Shown here: piece after piece, positions 42,879 to 53,689 of the stretch
Position numbering within the stretch: the first letter of the stretch is position 1
Layout of the letters: every line of letters begins with the position of its first letter
From: Neoarius graeffei
Taxonomy: Eukaryota > Chordata > Actinopteri > Siluriformes > Ariidae
Direction of reading: 5' to 3'
DNA: 64,000 nucleotides
Assembly (NCBI RefSeq): GCF_027579695.1
Contig: NC_083578.1
Coordinates: 5,808,460 to 5,872,459 of the forward strand
The notes under the pieces: generated by a model
The model's database searches: none
What the model was told of the DNA's origin: nothing
Seen by the model: the letters and a program-made list of their open reading frames with translations, nothing else
Program-made: the position numbers and the translations under genes

Positions 42879-45800
42879 CCCCTCCTAGAACTGCCACCTT
42901 ATTGTGGTGGAGGGGTTTGTGTGCTTGAATGATCCTAGGAGCTATGTTGTCTGGGGCATTATGCCCCTGTCAGGGTTTCCCAAGGCAGACAGGTCCTAGG
43001 TGACAGGCCAGACTAAGAGCAGTTCACCAAAACCCCTATGGAGAAAAATCTGAGGACCATGACGTCGCCCGGGATGACGCAGCCGGGGCCCCACCCTGGA
43101 GCCAGGCCCGGGGTTGGGGCTCGTATGCGAGCGCTTGGTGGCCGGGCCTTTGCCCATGGGGCCCGGCCGGGCTCAGCCCGAAGAGGTGACGTGGGCCTGA
43201 CCTCCTGTGGGTTCACCACCCACAGAGGTAGCAGTAGGGGACTGGTGCAATGTGGATTGGGTGGCAGTCGAAGGCAGGGGCCTTGACGACCTGATCCCCG
43301 GACACAGCGGCTGGCTGTTGGGACATGGAATGTCACTTCGCTGGGGGGGGGAGAGCCTGAGCTTGTGCGGGAGGTTGAGAGGTACCGGCTAGAGATAGTC
43401 GGGCTCACCTCCACGCACAGCTTGGGCTCTGGAACCCAGCTCCTCGAGAGGGGCTGGACTCTCCACTTCTCTGGAGTCGCCCGTGGTGAGCAGCGGCGGG
43501 CTGGTGTGGGCTTGCTTATAGCTCCCCAGCTCAGCTGTCATGTGTTGGAGTTTACCCCAGTGAACAAGAGGGTCGCCTCTCTGCGCCTTCGGATTGGGGA
43601 GAGGGCTCTTGCTGTTGTTTGTGCCTACGGCCCAAATAGCAGTATAGAGTATCCGGCCTTCTTGGAGTCCCTGGGAGAGGTACTGAGGAGTGCTCAGACT
43701 GGGGACTCCATTGTGCTACTGGGGGACTTCAATGCTCATGTGGGCGATGACAGTGACACCTGGAGGGGCGTGGTTGGGAGGAATGGCCTCCCCGATCTGA
43801 ACCCGAGTGGTGTTTTGTTATTGGACTTCTGTGCTAGTCACGGTTTGTCCATAACGAACACCATGTTCGAGCATAGGGGTGTCCATAAGTGCACGTGGCA
43901 CCAGGACACCTTAGGTCGGAGGTCGATGATCGACTTTGTAGTCGTTTCATCTGATCTCCGGCCCTATGTCTTGGACACTCGGGTGAAGAGAGGGGCTGAG
44001 CTGTCAACTGATCACCACCTGGTGGTGAGTTGGATCCGCTGGCGGAGGAGGAAGCTGGACAGACCTGGCAGGCCCAAACATATGGTGAGGGTCTGCTGGG
44101 AACATCTGGCCGAGCACTCTGTTGGGGAGGTCTTTAACTCCCACCTCCGGGAGAGCTTTCCCCAGCTTCCAAGGGAGGCGGGGGACATTGAGTCTGAGTG
44201 GACCATGTTCTCTACCTCCATTGTGGACGCAGCTGTTCGGAGCTGTGGCCGCAAGGTCTCCGGTGCCTGTCGTGGCGGCAATCCCCGAACCCGGTGGTGG
44301 ACACCAGAAGTAAGGGATGCCATCAAGCTGAAGAAGGAGTCCTATCGGGCCATGTTAACCTCCAGGACTCCCGAGGCAGCTGACGGGTATCGGCAGGCCA
44401 GGCGTGCTGCAGCTCGGGCAGTTGCGGAGGCAAAAACTCGGAACTGGGAGGAGTTCGGGGAGGCCATGGAGAAGGACTATCGGTCGGCCTCGAAGAAATT
44501 GTGGCAAACCATCCGGTGCCTCAGAAGGGGGAAGCAGTACTCTGCCAACACTGTTTACAGTGCGGGTGGGGAGCTGTTGACCTCGACTGAGGACATTGTC
44601 GGGCGGTGCAAGGAATACTTTGAGGATCTCCTCAATCCTACCGTCATGTCTTCCACTGAGGAGACTGAGGCTGATGACTCAGAGGTGGACTCGTCCATTA
44701 CCCAAGCCGAAGTCACTGAGGTGGTTTGCAAGCTCCTTGGTGGCAAGGCACCGGGGGTGGATGAGATCCGCCCTGAGTATCTCAAGTCTCTGGATGTTGT
44801 GGGGCTGTCTTGGTTGACACGCCTCTGCAACATCGCGTGGCGGTCAGGGACAGTGCCTCTGGAGTGGCAGACTGGGGTGGTGGTCCCTCTTTTTAAGAAA
44901 GGGGACCGGAGAGTGTGCTCCAATTATAGGGGAATCACACTTCTCAGCCTCCCGGGGAAGGTTTACTCCAGGGTACTGGAGAGGAGAATTCGACCGATAG
45001 TCGAACCTCGGATCCAGGAGGAACAATGCGGTTTTTGTCCTGGTCGCGGAACACTGGACCAGCTCTATACCCTTCATAGGGTGCTCGAGTGTTCATGGGA
45101 GTTTGCCCAACCAGTCCACATGTGCTTTGTGGATCTGGAGAAGGCATTCGACTGTGTCCCCCGTAGTATTCTGTGGGGGATGCTTCGGGAGTATGGGGTT
45201 CGGGGCTCTTTGCTAAGGGCTGTCCGGTCCCTGTACGAACGGAGCAGGAGTCTGGTTCGCATTGCCGGCAGTAAGTCAGACCTGTTCGCAGTGCATGTTG
45301 GACTCCGGCAGGGCTGCCCTTTGTCACCGGTTCTGTTCATAATTTTTATGGACATAATTTCTAGGTGCAGCCAGGGGCCAGAAGGAATCCTGTTTGGGAA
45401 CCACAGGATTTCATCTCTGCTTTTTGCGGATGATGTTGTCCTGTTGGCTTCTTCAAACCAGGACCTTCAGCATGCACTGGGGCGGTTTGCAGTCGAGTGT
45501 GAAGCGGCTGGGATGAGAATCAGCACCTCCAAGTCCGAGGCCATGGTTCTCGACCGGAAAAGGGTGGCTTGCCCTCTCCACATTGGTGGAGAAGTTCTGC
45601 CTCAAGTGGAGGAGTTTAAGTATCTCGGGATCTTGTTCACGAGTGAGGGAAGGATGGAGCGTGAGATCGACAGGCGGATCGGTGCAGCCTCCGCAGTGAT
45701 GCGGTCGCTTTACCGGTCCGTCGTGGTGAAGAAGGAGCTGAGCCAAAAGGCGAAGCTCTCAATTTACCAGTCGATCTATGTTCCGACTCTCACCTATGGT

Positions 45801-46242
45801 CATGAGCTTTGGGTAATGACCGAAAGGACAAGATCGTGGATACAAGCGGCCGAAATGAGTTTCCTTCGCAGGGTGGCTGGGCGCTCCCTTAGAGATAGGG
45901 TGAGAAGCACAGTCACTCGGGAGGAGCTCGGAGTAGAGCCGCTGCTGCTCCACATCGAGAGGAATCAGCTGAGGTGGCTCGGGCATCTTTTTCGAATGCC
46001 TCCTGGACGCCTCCCTCGGGAGGTGTTCCAGGCATGTCCCCCCGGGAGGAGGCCCCGGGGAAGACCCAGGACACGCTGGAGGGACTATGTCTCTCGGCTG
46101 GCCTGGGAACGCCTCGGTGTTCTTCCCGAGGAGCTGGCCGAGGTGTCTGGGGAAAGGGAAGTTTGGGCTTCCCTGCTTAGACTGCTGCCTCCGCGACCCG
46201 GTCCCAGATAAAGCGGAAGAAGACGAGACAAGACGAGACGAG
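42879..46242 (+). mobile_element. RTE-clade LINE copy 2, full length and intact
   Basis: 3364 bp, beginning CCCCTCCTAGAACTGCC and ending in an (ACGAG)n-like tail. Target duplication ATGAATGTGTGC (42867-42878 and 46243-46254; one more C may belong to it). Nearly the same as the copy at 7815-11166. Confidence 0.92.
43287..46211 (+). CDS. RTE endonuclease-reverse transcriptase, intact ORF
   Basis: The frame is open from just after a TGA at 43284 to the TAA at 46209, about 974 codons. Endonuclease: TWNVTSL (about residue 13), [27 protein letters not shown] linker with [17 protein letters not shown] precedes the reverse transcriptase, with [37 protein letters not shown] and FADDVVLL (near 45425); the C-terminal part ends in [16 protein letters not shown] and [12 protein letters not shown]. 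The protein nicks the target and reverse-transcribes its own RNA. There is no ATG early in the frame (first methionines come later; GTG at 43365), so the start is unknown. No stop or frameshift, unlike copy 1. Confidence 0.9.
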   Translation, partial: RPDPRTQRLAVGTWNVTSLGGGEPELVREVERYRLEIVGLTSTHSLGSGTQLLERGWTLHFSGVARGEQRRAGVGLLIAPQLSCHVLEFTPVNKRVASLRLRIGERALAVVCAYGPNSSIEYPAFLESLGEVLRSAQTGDSIVLLGDFNAHVGDDSDTWRGVVGRNGLPDLNPSGVLLLDFCASHGLSITNTMFEHRGVHKCTWHQDTLGRRSMIDFVVVSSDLRPYVLDTRVKRGAELSTDHHLVVSWIRWRRRKLDRPGRPKHMVRVCWEHLAEHSVGEVFNSHLRESFPQLPREAGDIESEWTMFSTSIVDAAVRSCGRKVSGACRGGNPRTRWWTPEVRDAIKLKKESYRAMLTSRTPEAADGYRQARRAAARAVAEAKTRNWEEFGEAMEKDYRSASKKLWQTIRCLRRGKQYSANTVYSAGGELLTSTEDIVGRCKEYFEDLLNPTVMSSTEETEADDSEVDSSITQAEVTEVVCKLLGGKAPGVDEIRPEYLKSLDVVGLSWLTRLCNIAWRSGTVPLEWQTGVVVPLFKKGDRRVCSNYRGITLLSLPGKVYSRVLERRIRPIVEPRIQEEQCGFCPGRGTLDQLYTLHRVLECSWEFAQPVHMCFVDLEKAFDCVPRSILWGMLREYGVRGSLLRAVRSLYERSRSLVRIAGSKSDLFAVHVGLRQGCPLSPVLFIIFMDIISRCSQGPEGILFGNHRISSLLFADDVVLLASSNQDLQHALGRFAVECEAAGMRISTSKSEAMVLDRKRVACPLHIGGEVLPQVEEFKYLGILFTSEGRMEREIDRRIGAASAVMRSLYRSVVVKKELSQKAKLSIYQSIYVPTLTYGHELWVMTERTRSWIQAAEMSFLRRVAGRSLRDRVRSTVTREELGVEPLLLHIERNQLRWLGHLFRMPPGRLPREVFQACPPGRRPRGRPRTRWRDYVSRLAWERLGVLPEELAEVSGEREVWASLLRLLPPRPGPR

Positions 46243-47456
46243 ATGAATGTGTGCCAAGTCAGCAAATTACATCTTGATTTCATCAATATGTAGTAAGACA
46301 ATCATAAGCAAAATAACAAATAAGAATATGTCTTTAACAATCCTAAATTATATTCTGTAATTATAAAACTAAAATCATTGAATGCATCTTAGATCTAACA
46401 ATTAAATCTAAATCACTGCCATAGTATATGCAATAGTCCAAAATAATAAAGGATCTTAAAAAGCTCTCCCATATACAGTCTTAACACTTTGTGCAGCAAT
46501 AAGGCTAATACAAAACTATAAACTATAAAACTAACATGAATCATGGCTTTAAATTTAACTTTTAATCCCAAATACATGTTGGATATGCAGCTGTGGGTGT
46601 GTGTGGCATCATTGCAGACCTTGGTGCCGTTCAGACACACCTCTGATCAAATCAAAATAAGCAAAATGTTCCCAAACAATGTCCAGCCGAGACATAAGGT
46701 CATTTTAACTGAACAGAAATTAATCCTTAATTTTGTCACAAATAAATTACTGCCTTCTTGGTCAAGAATTACAATTATTTATAAACCTACATAATAATAA
46801 AACCTAACAATGATGTTTGCTGGAGGGCTCTGGAGTATCCATAATGTGCATACAGAATGTTATAAATCCATACTGATACAGTGATGCATGCAATTTCTCT
46901 CAACACAAACATTTGGATTGAATGAACTCCATAGGTTACTGAGTGGCCTAATAATAGTTGCTCATAAAATATATATATATATCTTCCATATATATCATGG
47001 AATGTTCATTTTAAGGCAACAGTCTATTCAGTCTAATTCTGACAGTTCTGCATTTAAAATGTTCATATACCAAATAATTGTATCACCTAAACTTGCTAGG
47101 TAGCTGATCCCATGCATAGTAAAGTAGAAGTGCCAGCCAAAAACAGACTTGAAATTCAGTTGCTTGAGCTTGAAAATTTTACCGGGGGGCCCCTAAATTG
47201 TAATCTTTCATAAGGCCCAAGATTTCTAGCGGGGCCCCTGAGCGTGGGAATCATTAGCGGAGAAATGTCTGCATTTACTATTTTGATGAATTGACAGGAA
47301 TTGCAAACTTTCCTGGTTACTGCCCCCTGGCATGGGTGTTTATTTAGCCACATTATTCCAGACAACAGAACGTGTTGCCATGCAACAGTAAAATAAACAT
47401 TAACTGGCGCGAATGTTCTTTGTCTAGCAGCTAGCAGCAGTAATGCCGCAGCAATT

Positions 47457-47657
47457 ATGCCAAAAAGAAAATGTACCTTTTCCAAAGATTTACAGGGCAC
47501 CTACCCCTATCTTCGAGAGGTGCAGAACAATGCGCACGAAGCCTACTGCACACACTGTAAGTGTTCCTTCTCCATAGCCCACGGTGGTAACGCCGATATA
47601 CAAGATCACATTAAAACTCTTCTTGTAAATATACGTAGGCTAATGCATTTTGTTTAG
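47457..47657 (+). pseudogene. hAT2 transposase N-terminal fragment (zinc-finger region)
   Basis: MPKRKCTFSKDLQGTYPYLR then YCTHCKCSFSIAHGGNADIQ: a BED-like finger typical of the start of hAT-derived proteins. After about 55 codons the sequence no longer resembles a transposase, so the catalytic part is lost or lies in a missing exon. Confidence 0.65.
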
Positions 47658-47659
47658 GG

Positions 47660-48392
47660 TGGGTGGATTGACAGTCGCCTTAGCTTTGTTCCTGTGCTTT
47701 GTTCTTGTACTGAGTTGGGTAGCCTATGTTGCAAATGCTGTGCTCTCCTGTGGGGGCTTTCCTCGGGCTGTCGCCCCTCTCCTCCTTTATTGCTGTTTTG
47801 TTTGAGTGTATATTCTCAAATCACTTGTCTCTTTTTTGTTTCTGTTTAACATACCATTCTGACAGTTTGGCCATATTGCTGTGTTGAACAGCTTGTTGCA
47901 CCTTCCATTAAAGTGTTCACTTTTGTACACATCTTCTTGCTTTATTCATTCAGTTGTGGGGAATGGTTAGTAAGGTTGATTCTGACCTAGGCTATGTTGA
48001 GGTCACATATCTACTTTTTAAGTTCATGCTATAGTGCATGCAATTTTAGAGATATAGCCTACATGTGCATATGCATTCTTCTTGGTGTTCTCACAAACAG
48101 GTGAAATAAATCAGTTTAAATGTGGCCTATGGACATAGCCTGGCCTATTCTCAGCCATTACAAAATCTGTTGTCTGACCATAATTTAACTGATCTGTATA
48201 CCACTATGCTACTAGATAACAAAATGCCTGTTTGTTTTATTTCATGTGAGATGTTGATAAATGTGAGCTTCAACAAAATGATAAGAGCACCTCTCTGAGT
48301 GTCACCTTTATGTAAAAAAAAGGTGTGCGTGCACGAGCATGGTCGCGCGCAAAAATGTCCCGGTTTCAGACTCGGGAAATCTGGTCACCCTA
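47660..48392. other. hAT2 right-hand non-coding part
   Basis: A/T-rich DNA to the hAT2 right inverted repeat. No frame with support. Confidence 0.6.
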
Positions 48393-48672
48393 TAAATAAC
48401 AAAACGTGTAACATATCGTTTGTGAAATCTCCATTTTTCAAGCTACTGTATTTGTTGTGGATTAGAGGGATTTGTGAAGACTTTAGGTGTTTTTTTTCTG
48501 TGAGATTTGTTTTATTATTTGTCTACAAGTACTTGTTCACAAAAGGAAGGGCATTAGCTTGTTAGCTTGACCACTTGCTAGCAATCCCCACCACCACCCA
48601 GCCAAGCTGGGCACTGGCAGCTAGTTAGCAACCTTTTTGCTGGTTACTTCCACTTGCTAACTCCTCTGCGAG

Positions 48673-49082
48673 ATGGAGCCAGTAAACAACTTTTTTGGAG
48701 ATGAAAGGATTAACATCGTTGATCGCATCTTACAGGATTATTTCCAGTCTTTTTCGTACAAGGAGATATTACGTGTGAATGCAGAGGGGAGACCAAAACC
48801 TGTTAAAATCACTCAAGTTGTGAGTAATGCTGCCAGCAGTTATGGTAAGGAGAAACTTCACGTGTTCTGTGTATGACGAGGTCAACTGGCTGACGGAGTT
48901 TGCTCAGGAATCGTATTCACTGTTGGCCGTGTGTCATGTTCAGCACAGCTACTGTAGGTGATGGTTGTTCAAAGTTTGCCAGGGATGGTTTTGATGATAT
49001 TAGAAATCTTTACGGATCAGTTAAATATAAAAATGTCAATGTAATCTTGTGTCTCGTACATATAACTTCACTTTGCCTATAG
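48673..49082 (+). pseudogene. hAT5/ZMYM-like TTF-type zinc-finger fragment
   Basis: ATG at 48673 gives MEPVNNFFGDERINIVDRIL and PKPVKITQVV to KEKLHVFCV. After a frame change the text resumes with HCWPCVMFSTA, a DGCSKFARDGFDDIRNLYGS segment like the TTF-type finger before a hAT domain in ZMYM1-like proteins. The remainder is missing. CAGTGGCGGCTCCTGGTCA on the minus strand at about 49187-49205 may be the right end of this element. Assigned with moderate confidence. Confidence 0.55.
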
Positions 49083-49888
49083 CCTAATAAATGAAAATCA
49101 AGCCGCCTAGGGGAGCATGGTGAGGTGCTGAATTTGTTTTGATCGCATGCCAGGGACGAAGGGTGGTTTCTTTCACCAATAATTTTGACCAGGAGCCGCC
49201 ACTGACATGCACGCATGCGCACAGAGTCACAGACAGATACACACAGTCAATGAACAGCAAAACAGAGTCACCACCACAATGGAGAGTAGGTAAAGTGAAT
49301 ATAACTTATGTAAAGTGAACTTACAACTTACAAAATTTATTTTTATTAACCAAGTTTTGGTTTTCTGTTAGGCCCTACACATCTTTTCAAATATTTAAGC
49401 CATAGGATATCCGCCATCATGATGTGGTGCTGAGTCCATTTTGATGGATAAATTCCCTGTAGCCTCATAATTATTTTTTCTGTCAACAGAGGGTTCACCC
49501 CAATAAATTGAAAAAATACATAGACTTAATAGAATCCCACAGAAAAAGAAGATTGTCTTCTTCTGAGGAACCTCCCAGCAAGAATGCCAGGATCACAAGT
49601 TCCCTCACTGTCCCTTCACAGCGAGTATCACAGGCAACACTTGACAAGCTTGTGCTAAATTTTGTATGTCAAGCCAACCAACCATTTTCTGTGGTTGAGA
49701 CACCATCCTTTAAGACCATGATAGAAACCTTACAACCTCAGTGTACAGTTTTAACAAGGAAAACATTATGCTGTAGAATACAGGAAGCTGCAAAGACAAT
49801 GAAGAGCATAATTGTCAAAAAACTGAGTGCTGTGAACCATGTTGCTACCACAACAGACTGTTGGTCTGCCAAACAACGTAGTTACTTA

Positions 49889-51496
49889 CAGTGGTGCTTG
49901 AAAGTTTGTGAACCCTTTAGAATTTTCTATATGTCTGCATAAATATGACCTAAAACAAAATCAGATTTTCACACAAGTCCTAAAAGTAGATAAAGAGAAC
50001 CCAGTTAAACAAATGAGACAAAAACATTATACTTGGTCATTTATTTATTGAGGAAAATGATCCAATATTACATATCTGTGAGTGGCAAAAGTATGTGAAC
50101 CTTTGCTTTCAGTATCTGATGTGACCCCCTTGTGCAGCAATAACTGCAAATAAACGTTTGCGGTAACTGTTGATCAGTCCTGCACACCGGCTTGGAGGAA
50201 TTTTAGCCTGTTCCTCCGTACAGAACAGCTTCAACTCTGGGATGTTGGTGGGTTTCCTCACATGAACTGCTCGCTTCAAGTCCTTCCACAACATTTCGAC
50301 TGGATTAAGGTCAGGACTTTGACTTGGCCATTCCAAAACATAAACTTTATTCGTCTTTAACCATTCTTTGGTAGAATGACTTGTGTGCTTCGGGTTGTTG
50401 TCTTGCTGCATGACCCACCTTCTCTTGAGATTCAGTTCATGGACAGATGTCTTGACATTTTCCTTTAGAATTCACTGGCAGTATTCAGAATTCATTGTTC
50501 CATCAATGATGGCAAGCCGTCCTGGCCCAGATGCAGCAAAACAGACCCAAACCATGATACTACCACCACCATGTTTCACACATGGGATAAGGTTCTTATG
50601 CTGGAATGCAGTGTTTTCCTTTCTCCAAACAAAACGCTTCTCAATTAAACCAAAAAGTTCTATTTTGGTCTCATCCGTCCACAAAACATTTTTCCAATAG
50701 CCTTCTGGCTTGTCCACGTGATCTTTAGCAAACTGCAGACGAGCAGCAATGTTCTTTTTGGAGAGCAGTGGCTTTCTCCTTGCAACCTTGCCATGCACAC
50801 CATTGTTGTTCAGTGTTCTCCTGATGGTGGACTCATGAACATTAACATTAGCCAATGTGAGAGAGGCCTTCAGTTGCTTAGAAGTTACCCTGGGGTCCTT
50901 TGTGACCTCACCGACTATTACACGCCTTGCTCTTGGAGTGATCTTTGTTGGTCGACCGCTTCTGGGGAGGGTAACAATGGTGTTGAATTTCCTCCATTTG
51001 TACACAATCTGTCTGACTGTGGATTGGTGGAGTCCAAACTCTTTAGAGATGGTTTTGTAACCTTTTCCAGCCTGATGAGCATCAACAATGCTTTTTCTGA
51101 GGTCCTCAGAAATCTCCTTTGTTCGTGCCATGATACACTTCCACAAACGTGTTGTGAAGATCAGACTTTGATAGATCCCTGTTCTTTAAATCAAACAGGG
51201 TGCCCACTCACACCTGATTGTCATCCCATTGATTGAAAACACCTGACTCTAATTTCACCTTCAAATTAACTGCTAATCCTCGAGGTTCACATACTTTTGC
51301 CACTCACAGATATGTAATATTGGATCATTTTCCTCAATAAATAAATGACCAAGTATAATATTTTAGTCTCATTTGTTTAACTGGGTTCTCTTTATCTACT
51401 TTTAAGACTTGTGAGAAAATCTGATGATGTTTTAGGTCATATTTATGCAGAAATATAGAAAATTCTAAAGGGTTCACAGACTTTCAAGCATCACTG
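49889..51496 (-). mobile_element. Tc1-like transposon copy 2, full length
   Basis: 1608 bp with inverted ends CAGTGGTGCTTGAAAG and CTTTCAAGCATCACTG, flanked by TA. It sits in exon 2 of the hAT1 transposase. It matches copies at 12277 and 60715. Confidence 0.93.
50109..51131 (-). pseudogene. Tc1-like transposase (copy 2), broken
   Basis: Starts at ATG 51131 (MARTKEISEDLRKSIVD), with both helix-turn-helix parts, GRPTKITPRARRVI, and WTDETKIELFG. The frame stops at about 50470 in a damaged GTMNSE segment and resumes as 50411-50109 with MQQDNNPKHTSH, SPDLNPVE and KRLFAVIAAQGG. The DDE residues are still visible in the two pieces. Confidence 0.88.
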
Positions 51497-52344
51497 TAGG
51501 TGTCACCTGTCACTGGATAGACAACAACTGTCTAGAGAGACACTCCGCTGCATTAGCTTGTAGACATCTCAAAGGCTCGCACACATTTGATGTCCTTGCT
51601 GCAGCATTAGAGGAAATACATTCTGAGTACCACATCAGAGAAAAAGTGACCAGGACAACAACAGACAGTGGTTCAAACTTCATGAAGGCCTTTCGATTAT
51701 ATGGTACACAGGAGAAAGATGACAAGGTCACTGACGGACAGGAGGAGGGTGACTCAAACATTGATGATGGGTCAGAGAATGAAAACGAGTTGGAGGTGGA
51801 GTATCAAGATGTTTCCGCCATTTTGGATGATGATAGTGGACTTGAGTACCAGCTTCCTAAACACCACAAGTGTGCATGCCATCTCCTAAATCTTGTGTCA
51901 ACAGTCGACACCACGGCTGCAGGAACTACCAGTGAAACATACAAGAGGTTGTCTCGGGCTGCTTTGGGAAAATGTAATGCTCTTTGGAATAAAACAAGCA
52001 GGTCAACCACAGCAGCTGAAATTGTGGAACTAGAATGCAAGTTGCAGTTCCTCCGACCAAACCAGACCTGTTGGAGCTCCCTGTTCCTCGCAGTTGAAAG
52101 GGTTGTGCGCATCCAAAAGAAGCAAGGAGAAGCAGCAATCCGCAATGTTTGCATGGCTCTAAAGATAAAGATGTAAGTCGGCAGAACTCACATTGTTTGT
52201 TGAAGAGTAATTAAACAGATGTCAGCATTGCTGATTAATGTATGTTAATCCATCTCTCTTAAGTTCAATATAATGCAATATAATATAGTTTTCTTTACAT
52301 GGTTGTGTGATAATTGTAGTTTGGGTTGATTTGGGTGTGATGGC

Positions 52345-52854
52345 TGTGAGGGAATTTTTAATGGATGAACATTATTATTCTCTGTGTTTCTGTGTGTTGA
52401 GCTCAAGTGGCTTATACTGAGAAAGATGTTTTTTCCTATGTTTTAATCGCTTTTCTGTAGCCTTGGTGGTAATGAGCAGGGTGTTTGAGTTCATCCTAGC
52501 TTGCATCTTCTCATGATGTAACCACCTTTCCTGACCTTGGTGGTGATAAGCAGGGTGCCTGAGTTCTCATAACTACGCATCCGCCTGCACGCCAGGTGCA
52601 CGCTCTAACAGAGCTTCATAGAAAATCTTGAGCCAATCACGTGAAGACACAAACAGTGAGCGAATGCTTTCAGAGTATAATAGATAACATTCCTAAAACA
52701 CAACTCAGAGTGCGCGTACTCTCGGCATCATCAGAAGTGATGTCTTCTTCTATTCTTCTCTTTCCTTTCCTATTTTATATATCTTTTATATGATCTATAA
52801 TAAATGACTGAAAAGACAACTGTTCTGAAGTGTTTATTTGAAATTTCCATTACA
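52345..52854 (+). repeat. ERV copy C 5' LTR
   Basis: 510 bp from TGTGAGGG to CCATTACA. Inside: two direct repeats (CCTTGGTGGT...AGCAGGGTG at 52461-52492 and 52535-52566) like an enhancer repeat, GCCAATCACGTG near 52632, TATAATAGATA near 52676, and AATAAAT at about 52799. The same parts occur in the LTRs of copies A, B and D. It differs from 58837-59346 at about a dozen positions by eye. Confidence 0.94.
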
Positions 52855-52857
52855 GTT

Positions 52858-52875
52858 TGGTGTCCCCTGGGAAAC
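52858..52875 (+). other. ERV copy C primer binding site, damaged
   Basis: TGGTGTCCCCTGGGAAAC: the first two-thirds resemble the tRNA-Asn site of the other copies, then diverge; about 35 bases that follow in copy D are absent. Confidence 0.65.
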
Positions 52876-53188
52876 CAAACACTCCCGGAACACTCCCAAG
52901 GCTACGGTGCGGAGCTGAGAACTCGGACGAGAGACCAGGCCATCAGGGCTCACCGAACCAGTAAGTGATAACTTTGCATTCTTGTGTAAAGAAATTAGTG
53001 GAAACAGTATTTAAAGAATGATACAAGAAATGGACAGAGATTTGTCCTAGTATTTAAAAATGATATAAGAGACGGACAGAAGTTTGTCCGAGCTCAGGAG
53101 GACTGCTAAGCTGTGGTACCATCAATATGTTTGCAGAAAACGGATAAAACACAATTTTGAGACAATAAACCGCGAGTAGTTTATTGGG

Positions 53189-53674
53189 TTGTGTAAGAGA
53201 ATTATCCGCCCAAGTGACGACTGGGTAACGGCTCACCTACTTGAGCGAGGGAAGTACGGATGCGTGTCTCGACGGACTCACGTTCAGCGATTCGTAACTG
53301 GGAAAGAATTGAATCTTGCTCCCTTTGTTCTGTGTGAACAACTGGCCTGTCGGAGGAACGGGATAGAGAGGTTCGATCACAAAGTCGCAAAGACACACCG
53401 GTGTGCACGCAAAATATTGATGAATCAACAGAGTACTGTCCTCCTCCAAATTCTGAAACAGAGAAACAGCTTTTGTACACATGCGCGAGTTGTCTTTGAG
53501 GTTGTTGTGTTAAATGATACCTACTTTGGTTTAAGGCAAATGTCAGATAAATTGTTTACTAATAAGAACACACCTAAAAGATTATTGTGTTGCATTTTGG
53601 GACATAGTCCAACTTGCTCTTCTTGTGATTCTGAAAAAAAAAAAAACTCAGCCATTGTTGTCATAACCTATTGA
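53189..53674 (+). other. ERV copy C leader ORF, longest version (161 codons)
   Basis: The same leader frame as in copies A, B and D, but open through CAA where A and B have TAA, and through VLNDTYF where D stops. It ends HSPTCSSCDSEKKK... It opens at TTG with no early ATG, like the others. The C-terminal part has a Cys/His cluster (CCILGHSPTCSSC). No family recognised. Confidence 0.5.
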
Positions 53675-53689
53675 TATAACAGTGTACAA

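Larger units (their letters stand above)
42201..46809 (-). repeat. Solo LTR (minus) split by RTE copy 2
   Basis: TGTTAGG...CCTAACA ends with the 5-bp duplication ATGAT on both sides (42196-42200 and 46810-46814). Without the RTE it is about 1.2 kb. In minus sense AATAAAGATGTGAACT (about 42319-42334) looks like a polyadenylation region before the 3' end. No internal retroelement genes remain, so it is read as a solo LTR of an unidentified LTR element. Confidence 0.78.
41374..47240. mobile_element. hAT5-like transposon nested in hAT2
   Basis: Left end CAGGGGCGCCGCAAGGGGG and right end the complement of CAGGGGCCCCGCTAGAAATC. The 8 bases outside are AGCATGGG (41366-41373) and AGCGTGGG (47241-47248), a target duplication with one change. 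It has no transposase frame of its own; inside it lies the solo LTR 42201-46809. Confidence 0.75.
41235..48392. mobile_element. hAT transposon hAT2 with nested elements
   Basis: Ends are TAGGGTGACCAGACGTCCCG on the left and the complement of TAGGGTGACCAGATTTCCCG on the right, flanked by the 8-bp duplication TAAATAAC (41227-41234 and 48393-48400). Its own DNA is only about 1.3 kb (41235-41373 and 47249-48392). The remainder is the hAT5-like insertion 41374-47240. It contains a transposase N-terminal remnant at 47457. Confidence 0.9.
39412..52172 (+). pseudogene. hAT1 transposase, exons 1 and 2, interrupted by Tc1
   Basis: Exon 1 (39412-39603, 64 codons) has a BED-type zinc finger start, RCHMC then STPNLRKHIA, and ends at GTCAGT. 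Exon 2 opens after AG at 49489 with RVHPNKLKKY, matching phase 0, and runs to 49888. There a Tc1 copy lies between TTA and GGT codons, and the frame resumes at 51499 (GVTCHWID, TTTDSGSNFMKAF with a catalytic D, CACHLLNLV) to GTAAGT at 52173. The C-terminal dimerisation region is missing. The exon join is inferred from splice sites, phase and the usual order of hAT proteins. hAT transposases cut and paste their DNA using a D-D-E centre. Confidence 0.75.
38981..52344 (+). mobile_element. hAT transposon hAT1 (5' part), split by nested insertions
   Basis: Begins CAGAGGTGGGTAGTAACACG, a common left end of fish hAT elements. Its transposase gene has exon 1 at 39412-39603 and exon 2 at 49490-52172; the intron holds a SINE, a TIR element, hAT2 with its nest, and a zinc-finger fragment. 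ERV copy C begins at 52345 within the following intron. The right end is not in the window, so the full extent is not known. Confidence 0.75.
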
